Below the pieces are notes generated by a model. It ran no database searches and was not told the origin of the DNA. It saw only the letters and a program-made list of their open reading frames with translations. The position numbers were made by a program, and so were the translations under genes. A stretch of 64,000 bases of DNA from Streptomyces katrae. GTDB taxonomy: Bacteria > Actinomycetota > Actinomycetes > Streptomycetales > Streptomycetaceae. Shown piece after piece: positions 7,820-16,115 of the stretch (position 1 is its first letter; every line of letters starts with the position of its first letter). The stretch spans positions 1,922,001-1,986,000 of the forward strand of contig NZ_CP020042.1 of assembly GCF_002028425.1 (NCBI RefSeq). The letters run 5' to 3'.

Positions 7820-10800
7820 ATGGCAGGGGTGGAAACCGCCGTACTCAGGGCGGCGAGCACGGCGGCGGGGTGGCTGTGGCGGTCCCGGCTGGGCCAGGTG
7901 CCGGGGGCCCGGCTCGCCGACCGCCCGGTACGGCCGGCCGCGCGCTGGCGCCGGCCGGAGGAGCTGGGTGCGCCGGAGGCGCGGAGGCTGGCCGAGGGGC
8001 TGGCCGGCCGTCTGGGCGGGGCCGCGGCCCGGCTGCCGGAGCACGAACGGCTGGCGGCGCTCGACGCGGTCGCCGACGCCTTCGCGGGGCTGGGCCGGGT
8101 GGACGCCGATGCCGTCTTCGCGGCGGACCTGGACCCGGTCCGGCTGGCGGCCCTGCTGCGGGTACCGCCGGAGTCGGGGCTGAGCCCGGCGGCCGAGGCC
8201 CTGGCCCGGGACCTGATCCGGCTCGCCTGCGCGCACGCGGTGGAGTACCTGACGACGCTGCCCTCGTTCGGGGCGCGGGCGGAGGTGGAACTCGTACGCC
8301 GCACCGGGGCGTTGCAACGGTCGGTGGACCGGCTGGCGGAGGCCGGGGGCGACGGGACGGGACACGCCTTCGAGGAGCGGTACGCCCGCTGGGTGGCCGA
8401 CACCCACGGACGGCTCCAGCTGTTCGGCCTGACCACCGGCCGGGCGCGGGAGGAGTGGCCGCTGGACCTGGCGTACATCGGCCTGGGCGTGAGCGGGGAG
8501 CAGCCGCCGGTGCTGCCGGGCGAGCCGGGGATGCACCGGACGACGCTCCGGGCCGACCAGGCGCTCGGCGCGGCGGAACGGGTCCTGCTGCGGGGCCCGG
8601 CGGGCTCGGGCAAGAGCACGCTGCTCCAGTGGCTCGCGCTGAACGCGGCCCGGCGGGCGGAGGGGCCGTGGGCCCTGTCCGTACCGTTCGTCCTGCGGCT
8701 GCGGTCCTTCACGACGACGGAGGCGCTGCCCCTGCCGGAGGAGTTCCTCAAGGCCGCCGGGGTGCCGTTGTCGGCTCCGCCGGGCTGGGTGGAGGAGCTG
8801 ATGCTCAGCGGCCGGGCGCTGGTCCTGGTCGACGGGGTGGACGAGGTCCCGCAGCGGCTGCGCGGCCGCACGGAGACCTGGCTGAGGTCCCTGATCTCGG
8901 CCTTCCCGAAGGCCCGGTACGTGGTCACCACCCGCCCGTCGGCGGTGCCGGAGGACTGGCTGGCACGGGAGGGCTTCGCAGCACACTCACTGCTGCCGAT
9001 GGAGCGGGAGGAGGTGGGCGCGTTCATCGGGCACTGGCACCGGGCCGCGCGGGCGGAGTGCCCGGGCGAGGACCTCGACGCGTACGAGTCCTCGCTGCGC
9101 GAGGCGGTGACAGCCCGCCGCGACCTGGGCCGCCTGGCCACGAACCCCCTGATGTGCGCCCTGCTCTGCGCCCTGAACCGGGACCGGCGGATGCAGCTGC
9201 CCCGGGCGCGGAAGGAGCTGTACGACGCGGCACTGGACATGCTGCTGGTCCGGCGGGACACGGAGCGGGAGATCTCGGGGGTGGAGGGGGTCTACCTCAC
9301 CCGGGACGAACAGATCCTGCTGCTCCAGCGGTTCGCGTACTGGCTGATCCGCAACGGGCAGGTGGAGGCCGGTCGGGAGGAGGCCGTCGAGCTGGTGGCG
9401 GAGTGGCTCGACGCGATGCCGCAGGTCCGCGAACAGGCCGACGCGGAACAGGTCTTCACTCACCTCCTGATCCGCAGCGGGCTGCTGCGCGAGCCGGTGA
9501 AGGGCTCGGTGGACTTCGTCCACCGCACCTTCCAGGACTACCTGGGCGCGAAGGCCGCTGTGGAGTCCCGGGACTTCGGCGTCCTGGTCAAGAACGCCCA
9601 GGACGACACCTGGGACGACGTAATCCGCATGGCGGTGGGCCACGCGCGGCCGGACGAACGGAGCCGCATCCTGCGGGGCCTGCTGAAGCGCGCGGACAAG
9701 GTCAAGGGGGCCCGCAACCGCCTGACACTCCTGGCCACGGCCTGCCTGGAACACGCCCCGGAACTGGACCCGTCCCTGCGCAGCGAGATCCAGTCCCGGA
9801 CGGCCGAACTACTGCCGCCCACGCGGTTCACCCAGGCGGCGGAGCTGGCCAAGGCCGGTGAGCTGGTCCTGGACCTGCTGCCAGGCCCGGCCGCCCTGTC
9901 AGAGATGGAAGCGGCCTCGGTCGTCCGCACCGCCATCCTCGTGGGGGGACCGCGCGCCCTGGCCCGCGTCACCCGCTTCCGATACGACGGGCGCCCCACA
10001 GTCAGGGCACAGCTCGCCAACGGGTGGCGGTACTTCGACAGGGCCGCTTACGTGGATGCCGTTCTGGCCGAGGTCGACCTGTCGCACACCTACCTGGTCT
10101 GCGACTCCGCCGAGGCGCTGCACCAGCTGGACCGGCTGCCGCAGGCGAGGTACCTGACGCTGCGCGGGGGGCTCGGCATTCCCGCCGCCGTGACGGGCAG
10201 GGGCGACCTCGAGGGCATCACTTTCGAGGAGGACGAGACCCTCACCGATCTGTCTCCGCTGTCCGCACTTGGCGGCCTGTCCCAGCTGGGCCTGTACGAC
10301 TGCCCTGGCGTCGAGAGCCTCGGCCCTCTCGCCGGCCTCCCCCTGCACACCCTGACCCTCACCCGAGTGCGCGCGGGTCTCCCCCTCCGGCCCCTCGCCT
10401 CCCTGGAGGAGGTGACTCACCTCTCGCTGGACTTCGCAACGGACGCCACCAGCGTGTCCGAGCTGCCCGTCCCGGCATCGCTCCGCAGTCTGAGCTTGTG
10501 GCAGGGGGCGCGCCACCTGGATCTGCACGGGCTCGAGCGCTGGCAGGACCTCGACGTACTGACCGTTTCCAGCGAACGGCAGGTGGCTCAGCTGGCGGCG
10601 CAGCGGTCGGTACCGGCCCTGCGGGTCCTGCAACTGCACAGCATGGCCGTCGATCCGTCGCTGCTGGTCCGGCACGAGCAGCTGAACGCGCTCTTCCTGT
10701 TCAAGTGCGGACTCGCTGCGGGGCTGGAGCCGTTGCTCCGGCTGCCGCGGTTGACCAAGCTCACGGTGAGCTTCTCCGCCGGGCCCGTCGACCTGTCTCC

Positions 10801-10900
10801 GCTGGCGGCCAGGCAGGACCTGTTCATCGACGTCTACGGCCCCAACACCCTGCTCGGTACCGAGCTGTTCCCGCCGGAGCGGCTCCGTTACAAGAGCTGA
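7820..10900 (+). CDS. NACHT-domain STAND NTPase with leucine-rich C-terminus
   Basis: Large cytoplasmic protein of 1026 aa built like an NLR. Residues 1-230 form a mostly helical N-terminal domain resembling the NACHT N-terminal helical (NNH) type. The NACHT ATPase follows: Walker A GPAGSGKST at 259-267, Walker B ALVLVDGVDEVP with Asp338, and a sensor-like YVVTTRP. A winged-helix/helical NACHT-associated region contains HRTFQDYLGAKA. From about residue 800 to the end there are irregular leucine-rich repeats (LSPLSALGGLSQLGL, LASLEEVTHLSL, LRSLSLWQG, LRVLQLHS). Bacterial NACHT proteins include anti-phage sensors; no effector domain or partner gene is recognised here, so defence is inference. 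ATG 7820 follows GGGGGAGGGCGC. Confidence 0.88.
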   Translation: MAGVETAVLRAASTAAGWLWRSRLGQVPGARLADRPVRPAARWRRPEELGAPEARRLAEGLAGRLGGAAARLPEHERLAALDAVADAFAGLGRVDADAVFAADLDPVRLAALLRVPPESGLSPAAEALARDLIRLACAHAVEYLTTLPSFGARAEVELVRRTGALQRSVDRLAEAGGDGTGHAFEERYARWVADTHGRLQLFGLTTGRAREEWPLDLAYIGLGVSGEQPPVLPGEPGMHRTTLRADQALGAAERVLLRGPAGSGKSTLLQWLALNAARRAEGPWALSVPFVLRLRSFTTTEALPLPEEFLKAAGVPLSAPPGWVEELMLSGRALVLVDGVDEVPQRLRGRTETWLRSLISAFPKARYVVTTRPSAVPEDWLAREGFAAHSLLPMEREEVGAFIGHWHRAARAECPGEDLDAYESSLREAVTARRDLGRLATNPLMCALLCALNRDRRMQLPRARKELYDAALDMLLVRRDTEREISGVEGVYLTRDEQILLLQRFAYWLIRNGQVEAGREEAVELVAEWLDAMPQVREQADAEQVFTHLLIRSGLLREPVKGSVDFVHRTFQDYLGAKAAVESRDFGVLVKNAQDDTWDDVIRMAVGHARPDERSRILRGLLKRADKVKGARNRLTLLATACLEHAPELDPSLRSEIQSRTAELLPPTRFTQAAELAKAGELVLDLLPGPAALSEMEAASVVRTAILVGGPRALARVTRFRYDGRPTVRAQLANGWRYFDRAAYVDAVLAEVDLSHTYLVCDSAEALHQLDRLPQARYLTLRGGLGIPAAVTGRGDLEGITFEEDETLTDLSPLSALGGLSQLGLYDCPGVESLGPLAGLPLHTLTLTRVRAGLPLRPLASLEEVTHLSLDFATDATSVSELPVPASLRSLSLWQGARHLDLHGLERWQDLDVLTVSSERQVAQLAAQRSVPALRVLQLHSMAVDPSLLVRHEQLNALFLFKCGLAAGLEPLLRLPRLTKLTVSFSAGPVDLSPLAARQDLFIDVYGPNTLLGTELFPPERLRYKS

Positions 10901-10923
10901 ACCGCCCCGGCGGGAGCCGTACG

Positions 10924-12144
10924 TCACCAGACCCGGACCGAGCCCCCTCGGGCGAAGGCCGGGCTGGTGGCGGCCGGCGGGACCTCCGTCAGGGGCTCGG
11001 CGATCTCCGCGACCAGCGGTCCGTGTTTCGCCGCCACCGCGTCCAGCAGGGACAGGTCGAACCCGTACACCCGGGCGGCGTTGCCGCCCACCATGGCCGC
11101 GACCTCCTCCCTCGGGAGCCCCGCGTACGCGATGCGCAGGCCCTCGCGGGAGTAGGGGGCGGTGCCCTCGTCGTGGGGGTAGTCGCTGCCCCACATGATC
11201 TTGTCGAGGCCGATCCGCTCCCGCAGCGGGACCTCGTGGGGGCGCATGAAGCTCGCTCCCACGAAGCAGTTGTCCCGCCACACCTCGCTCGGGCCCTTGC
11301 CCATGGACTCCGCCAGCCCCGCCCCGAACTTGGACTCCGCCGTCGACGAGGCCGCCACCAGGCGGCCGTGGTAGTAGTCCAGCATCTGCAGGACCCCCGG
11401 GATCCAGCCCGAGCCCTGTTCCGTCAGGACCAGTTTCAGGCCCGGGTGGCGGCGGAAGGCGCCGCCGAAGATCAGGTGCCACAGGGCCCGGTGCGAGAAC
11501 CAGGTGGTTTCGACCATGAAGACGGCCCGGGCGGCGGGCTCGTCGCCCAGCGGCGGGGACGCCGAGCCGCCGTGGTGGTTGACCGGGACGTCCAGTTCCT
11601 CGCAGACCGCCCAGATGGGGTCGTACGCGTCCGAGTACAGCTCGGGGACGGACGAGCCGGGCGGGACGCCGGGCAGCAGGACGCCGCCCGTCAGCCCGGC
11701 CTCACGGGCACGGCGGATCTCCTTCACCGCCGCGTCCACGTCGTTGAGGAGGATCTGCGCCACCCCCGCCCGCCGGCCCGGTGCGTCCGCGCAGAAGTCG
11801 GCCAGCCAGCGGTTGTGGGCCTGGAGTCCGGCCCAGCGCAGCTCGTACTCGGCGGCCGACGGGGGCTGGGCCATCAGGGAGGCCTTGGGGAAGAACGGCG
11901 GGATGGTGTTCGGGAAGACGACCTCCGCGACGATGCCGTCCGCCTCCAGCTCCGCCAGCCGGCGCGCCGAGTTCCAGTTGCGGTCGGCGGTGTCGGCGAG
12001 CAGGTCCTCGTACGGGTTGACGTACGTGGCGGCCCAGGCGTCGAACGCGTCGTGGTGGCGCTTGGCCAGGTACGGCTTGTAGTCCAGCAGGTCGGCGCCC
12101 GCGTGGCAGTCCGCCGAGATGACCGTGTAGCGGTCCTCCGTCAT
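10924..12144 (-). CDS. Amidohydrolase family protein (amidohydro_2)
   Basis: Metal-dependent TIM-barrel hydrolase or decarboxylase of 406 aa. Landmarks are SADCHAG at the N-terminus, AHNRWLADFC, the mid-barrel His pair in PVNHHGG and the C-terminal WGSDYPHDEG with the catalytic Asp. Its ATG start (12142-12144) overlaps the stop of the preceding gene, a homologous amidohydrolase, so the two probably arose by duplication and may form a hetero-oligomer or act in sequence. Last gene of the four-gene operon. The substrate is unknown; relatives act on carboxylated aromatic or cyclic acids. Confidence 0.87.
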   Translation of the reverse strand: MTEDRYTVISADCHAGADLLDYKPYLAKRHHDAFDAWAATYVNPYEDLLADTADRNWNSARRLAELEADGIVAEVVFPNTIPPFFPKASLMAQPPSAAEYELRWAGLQAHNRWLADFCADAPGRRAGVAQILLNDVDAAVKEIRRAREAGLTGGVLLPGVPPGSSVPELYSDAYDPIWAVCEELDVPVNHHGGSASPPLGDEPAARAVFMVETTWFSHRALWHLIFGGAFRRHPGLKLVLTEQGSGWIPGVLQMLDYYHGRLVAASSTAESKFGAGLAESMGKGPSEVWRDNCFVGASFMRPHEVPLRERIGLDKIMWGSDYPHDEGTAPYSREGLRIAYAGLPREEVAAMVGGNAARVYGFDLSLLDAVAAKHGPLVAEIAEPLTEVPPAATSPAFARGGSVRVW

Positions 12145-13427
12145 GCCGAGACCCCCAGGACCGGGAAGTCCTCGCCGGTCAGCCAGTGCCGGCCGGTCTC
12201 GCGGGAGCGGGCCCAGGAGGCCTCCACCGCCGCCTGGTCCGGGCTCTGGCCCAGTTCGGCCGGGGTGGGGCCGATCCGGCGGGCGAGCGGGGCGAGCGCG
12301 GCCGTGTCGAAGCCGAAGACCTCGGCCGCCGCCAGGCCCAGCATGCGCCGGGTCTCGGCGACCGGGATGTCGTGGAAGGTCCTCGTCAGCCAGTTGCGGG
12401 TGTCCGGCCAGGTGCCCTCGGGGTGCGGGAAGTCGGAGCCCCACAGGATGTTGTCCACGCCGATCTCGTAGCGCTGGGCCAGTTCGCGGCGCTTGGTGTT
12501 GGTGGCGCAGACGAAGACCTGCCGGTCGAGGTACTCGCTGGGCGGGCGTTTCAGTTCGGCGAAGGGCGAGAGCTTCTTGCCGCCGTGCGCGCCGAGGTAG
12601 AGGCGGTCCATGAACCACAGCTGGTTCGGCAGCCACCAGCAGCCCGACTCGGCAACCCCGAACTTCAGGCCCGGGTGGCGTTCGAAGGCCCCGGACCACA
12701 GCAGGAACCACAGCGGCCGGGCCGGCCACCAGGTGACCTCGGAGACGTAGATGCCGAGGTGGTCTCCGTACTCGTGGCGCGGGGCCGCGCCCGAGTGGGT
12801 GACGACGGGCATCGCGGTCTCGGCGGCGGCCGCCCACACCGGGTCGTAGCGGCGGTCGTGGTAGGGCGCCTTGTCCACCCACATGGAAGGGATCATCAGG
12901 GCGCCGAGGCCGGACTCCTTGGCCCGGTGGATCTCGGCGACCACCTTGGCCGGCTCGGCGGTGACGGGCAGCAGGGCGACGCCGCAGTGCCGCTCGGGGT
13001 TGCGGGAGACGAACTCGGCGAGCCAGCGGTTGTGCGCCTGGGCGCCCGCCATGCCGAGCTCGGGGTCCTGGTCGCCCGAGAGGCCCAGGCCCACGCCGAA
13101 GGGGGCTGCGGTCTGGCTGTCCACGGCGTCGGCGTCGGGGAAGACGACCTCGGCGGCCACCCCGTCGCCGTCGAGCTCCTTCAGCCGCTGGGCGGAGTCC
13201 CAGCCGCCCTTGAGGCCCTCCTCGTGGTCGTGGAACCATTTCTCGGCGAAGGCCTCGTTGCGGATGCCGAGGCGGGTGGCTTCCTCGCGGCGGGCGTCGC
13301 GCTGGCCCAGGAACTCGTCGAAGGCGCGGTGGAACCGGGAGTCGAGGTAGGGGCGGTACTGCTCGGTGGGCAGCCCGGCGTGACAGTCGGAGGAGATGAT
13401 CAGGTACGGGTCTTCGTACGCGCTCAC
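12141..13427 (-). CDS. Amidohydrolase family protein (amidohydro_2)
   Basis: Paralogue of the next gene, 428 aa. It shares SSDCHAG at the start, QAHNRWLAEF, MPVVTHSG, HPGLKFGVAESG and WGSDFPHPEG. The region around residues 50-75 (the FAEKWFHDHEEGLKGG stretch) is an insertion relative to its partner. GTG at 13427 is preceded by GGAG eight to nine bases upstream and lies 13 nt after the SDR stop. The stop overlaps the next ATG. Likely cytoplasmic; the reaction cannot be assigned beyond hydrolysis or decarboxylation within the ACMSD-like superfamily. Confidence 0.87.
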   Translation of the reverse strand: MSAYEDPYLIISSDCHAGLPTEQYRPYLDSRFHRAFDEFLGQRDARREEATRLGIRNEAFAEKWFHDHEEGLKGGWDSAQRLKELDGDGVAAEVVFPDADAVDSQTAAPFGVGLGLSGDQDPELGMAGAQAHNRWLAEFVSRNPERHCGVALLPVTAEPAKVVAEIHRAKESGLGALMIPSMWVDKAPYHDRRYDPVWAAAAETAMPVVTHSGAAPRHEYGDHLGIYVSEVTWWPARPLWFLLWSGAFERHPGLKFGVAESGCWWLPNQLWFMDRLYLGAHGGKKLSPFAELKRPPSEYLDRQVFVCATNTKRRELAQRYEIGVDNILWGSDFPHPEGTWPDTRNWLTRTFHDIPVAETRRMLGLAAAEVFGFDTAALAPLARRIGPTPAELGQSPDQAAVEASWARSRETGRHWLTGEDFPVLGVSA

Positions 13428-13440
13428 GGTGTGTCGCTCC

Positions 13441-14325
13441 TCAGTCGAGGATGAAGCTTTCCAGGTAGGCGGGGTTGGCGCGGTCGAGCATCGACTGCGA
13501 ACGGGCGCGGATCTGCCGGTCGCTGTGCTCGCTGGCCGGGAGCATCCAGAACCGGTCGGCGCGGATGCCGTCCACGACGTGCTCGGCGACCTCCTCGACC
13601 GGGGTGAACCGCACCTCGTGCCCGGCCGCGCGCATCGCGGACTCGTACTGGTCGAGGGTGCGGTACGGGGACTTGCGCGGCCGCTGCTTCGCGTAGCGCT
13701 CGGGGCGGTTGCGGTGCGACTCCCACAGGCCGGTGCGCAGCATGTGCGGTCCGGGGAAGAGGACGGAGGCGCCGACGCAGGCGCCCTCCGCCTTGAGGTG
13801 GGCGTAGAGGGACTCGGTCATGGTGACCACCGCCGCCTTGGTGACGGCGTAGACGGAGGCGGTGGGCAGCGGGGCGATGCCGCCGTCGCCGGAGGAGGTG
13901 TTGACGACGTGGCCGGGGGCGCCGCCGGCGATCATGCGGGGGACGAAGGCCTGGATGCCGTGGAAGACGCCCCAGACGTTGACGGAGAAGGCCCATTGCC
14001 AGTCGTTGGGCTCGTGCTCCCACATGCGGCCCTCGGCGCCCGAGCCGACGCCCGCGTTGTTGCAGAGCACGTGGACCGCGCCGAAGGCCTCGTAGGCGGC
14101 GTCGGCGAGGGCGACGACGGAGTCGCGGTCGCTGACGTCCACGGTGCGGGCGAGGACGTCGGCGCCCTCCGCCCCCAGCGCGTCGGCGGCCTTGCGCAGA
14201 GCGCCCTCCTCGACGTCGGCGAGGACCACCTTCAGCCCCTCGGCGGCGAAGCGGCGGGCCATGGCCAGGCCGATGCCGCTCGCGGCGCCGGTGACGACGG
14301 CCACCTGTCCGGATGCGAGCCGCAT
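13441..14325 (-). CDS. SDR family NAD(P)-dependent oxidoreductase
   Basis: Classical short-chain dehydrogenase of 294 aa with cofactor motif TGAASGIG, NNAG (LCNNAGVG), catalytic Ser in NTSSGDG and the YAVTK Tyr/Lys pair. An extended C-terminus past residue 200 (HRNRPERYAKQ onwards) is longer than the usual 250-aa SDR. I chose ATG at 14325, which follows GAGGGGAG with 9-nt spacing and begins one base after the stop of the upstream decarboxylase-like gene; GTG at 14334 is an alternative. Acts with the two amidohydrolases in one operon, presumably oxidising or reducing an intermediate. Confidence 0.9.
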   Translation of the reverse strand: MRLASGQVAVVTGAASGIGLAMARRFAAEGLKVVLADVEEGALRKAADALGAEGADVLARTVDVSDRDSVVALADAAYEAFGAVHVLCNNAGVGSGAEGRMWEHEPNDWQWAFSVNVWGVFHGIQAFVPRMIAGGAPGHVVNTSSGDGGIAPLPTASVYAVTKAAVVTMTESLYAHLKAEGACVGASVLFPGPHMLRTGLWESHRNRPERYAKQRPRKSPYRTLDQYESAMRAAGHEVRFTPVEEVAEHVVDGIRADRFWMLPASEHSDRQIRARSQSMLDRANPAYLESFILD

Positions 14326-14326
14326 G

Positions 14327-15124
14327 TCACGCACTCCCCTCGGGCGGTCCGTCGAAGGCCTGTTGCGGGTCGTCGTAGCGCTGGTGGAGGTACGGCAGCA
14401 GGGCCTGGGCGCTGACCCGCTCGACGACGCGGCCCTGCTGGTCGGTGGTCTTCTCGCCGAGGGTGAGCTCCACGAGGCGGCGGACGGGCAGGTCGGCCAC
14501 GGGATCGAACATGGACTCGCGCAGGATCACGTCACCGGTGAGGTGTTCCAGTTTGCGGACCTTCTCGTTGCGCGTGCAGTGCACGAGGACGGGATCGCTC
14601 TCGAAGCCGGAGCCGTCGACCGCGGGGAGGAACTTGAAGTAGAAGTCGGTCTTCTTCGCCGGTTCGGGCACCGGCAGTTCCCGGTCCACCGCCCCGCGCA
14701 CCTCCACGAAGGCGATGCCGTGCCGGGCGAGGGCGGCGCGGACGACCAGGCCCTCGCGCTCGACGGTGACCTCGCCCAGTTTCTTGGGCTCTCCGAAGAC
14801 CTCGCGGCCGCCGGTCAGGGCCCGCTCGTGGGTCATCGGCATGACCAGCGGGTACCAGCCCTCGACCCCGCCGTGCCGGGCGGCGACGGCCACGGAGCCG
14901 GCGCCGAGCGGGTAGCCGGGCAGGTCGACCTTGCTGATGTTGGCCCGGACGAGGGGCCGTTCGGCGGGCTTCAGCGGCGGCGGCAGGACGGCCGCCACCA
15001 CGTCCGGATCGGTCTCCCAGACGGCCACCACTCCGGTGGACCAGATGTCGGGGAGGTTCGAGCTCTTCTCGCGCGACGCGGCGATCTCCGCTTCCGTGCG
15101 CGCTCCGTACCGTACGCGTGCCAT
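14327..15124 (-). CDS. Acetoacetate decarboxylase family protein
   Basis: Protein of 265 aa in the acetoacetate decarboxylase superfamily. It contains the family's Schiff-base lysine neighbourhood (GREVFGEPKKLGEV) and conserved GWYPLVMPMTHERAL. Members decarboxylate beta-keto acids or catalyse related Schiff-base chemistry on ring-derived substrates. First gene of the operon transcribed away from the TetR gene. ATG 15124 is used; GTG 15133 is an alternative. Upstream lies a GC-rich repeat and then the candidate operator at 15179-15193. Confidence 0.87.
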   Translation of the reverse strand: MARVRYGARTEAEIAASREKSSNLPDIWSTGVVAVWETDPDVVAAVLPPPLKPAERPLVRANISKVDLPGYPLGAGSVAVAARHGGVEGWYPLVMPMTHERALTGGREVFGEPKKLGEVTVEREGLVVRAALARHGIAFVEVRGAVDRELPVPEPAKKTDFYFKFLPAVDGSGFESDPVLVHCTRNEKVRKLEHLTGDVILRESMFDPVADLPVRRLVELTLGEKTTDQQGRVVERVSAQALLPYLHQRYDDPQQAFDGPPEGSA

Positions 15125-15143
15125 GTTCCGCACCACCCTTCTG

Positions 15144-15174
15144 GGGGTCCCCCCGGACGGAGTCTGGGGGAGGG
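15144..15174. repeat. GC-rich dispersed intergenic element
   Basis: Sequence of the type GGGGGTCCCCCCGGACGGAGTCTGGGGGA; close relatives occur at 34701-34735, 34831-34866 and, more diverged, at 22136-22175 and inside a gene near 53575-53615. Each can fold on itself. Here it forms part of the leader of the decarboxylase-like gene. Confidence 0.6.
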
Positions 15175-15178
15175 GTCC

Positions 15179-15193
15179 TGTAACACAGTTACA
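15179..15193. promoter_or_regulatory. Candidate TetR operator, TGTAAC-N3-GTTACA
   Basis: Perfect inverted repeat with 6-nt arms around ACA, midway between the divergent decarboxylase-like gene (55 nt away) and the TetR gene (83 nt away). Position and symmetry fit a TetR-family dimer site that represses both directions; no comparable palindrome was noticed elsewhere in this gap. Confidence 0.7.
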
Positions 15194-15275
15194 CCGCTGC
15201 CGATGAAGGGTAAAGAGGGCCGCACGCAGGAAAACTGACGCGACGTCGGATCGGTCGGCCCCGGGGAGGACGCCG

Positions 15276-15908
15276 ATGGCGAGGAGCCCGCTCACCCGCG
15301 AGGAGGTACTGGAGGCCGCCGCCGCGCTGGTCAGGCAGCACGGCCCGGACGCCCTCACCATGCGCAAACTCGCCGCCGAACTCGGCACGGCGGTCACCTC
15401 GATCTACTGGCACGTGGGCAACCGCGAACAGCTCCTCGACGCCCTCGTCGAACGGACCGTCCAGGACATGGGCGCCATCCGCCCCTGCGGCCGCACCCCC
15501 GCCGAGCGCATCGTCTCCGTCGCCCGCAGCATGCGCCGCGAGCTGCGCGAGCGCCCGCACCTGATCGCGATGGTCCACGAACGCGGCCTGACCGACCGGA
15601 TGTTCCTGCCCGCCCAGCGGGCCCTGGTCGCCGAGGTGCGGGCGGCGGGGCTGCGCGGCGCCCGCGCGGCCGACGCGGTGCGCGCCGTCCAGTTCCAGGT
15701 GGTGGGCTTCGTCCTGGTCGAGCGCAACCGCGAGCGCTCCCCCGTCCAGTCCCCCGGCGAGGGCGAGCTGTGGGAGCCGGCCGCCGCCCCGGACGACCCG
15801 GACCTGGCCCGCGCCCTGGGCCGCCCGGCGGACCCGGAACGCCTCTTCGTGCTGTCCGTGCGGGCCCTGACGGAAGCCCTCCTGACGGCGGACGACCCGC
15901 CCCCGTAA
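15276..15908 (+). CDS. TetR/AcrR family transcriptional regulator
   Basis: DNA-binding repressor of 210 aa. The N-terminal HTH covers roughly residues 10-55 (LTREEVLEAAAALVRQHG through LAAELGTAVTSIYWHVGNREQLL), typical of TetR. The C-terminal ligand-binding half is Ala/Arg rich with no distinctive motif. ATG 15276 follows GGGGAGGACGCCG. It is divergent from the four-gene catabolic operon and very probably controls it through the 15179-15193 palindrome. The inducer is unknown, likely a substrate of the operon. Confidence 0.93.
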   Translation: MARSPLTREEVLEAAAALVRQHGPDALTMRKLAAELGTAVTSIYWHVGNREQLLDALVERTVQDMGAIRPCGRTPAERIVSVARSMRRELRERPHLIAMVHERGLTDRMFLPAQRALVAEVRAAGLRGARAADAVRAVQFQVVGFVLVERNRERSPVQSPGEGELWEPAAAPDDPDLARALGRPADPERLFVLSVRALTEALLTADDPPP

Positions 15909-16115
15909 ATCGCTTGGCGGCCCGGGCCGGGTGTGGTCGGATCGGATCCGACGGGGGCGGCTCCCCGGCGTGCATCCTTCTCACCCTTCTACGAAAAGAC
16001 TCCGCGCGCCCTCTCTCCGCCCCCGTCCCACCGACTTCCGCGCGCCGCCGCGCCCGCGCTCCCGCCGGGCCCCCGCGCGCCGTTCCAGCTCCGTCTCCCG
16101 AAGGGGAAACCGCCG

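Noticed and set aside
15933..16115. 61-residue N-terminal extension of the RING protein
   Set aside because: Pro/Arg/Ser-rich low-complexity sequence, while TTG 16116 has a good ribosome site and begins the conserved-looking part.
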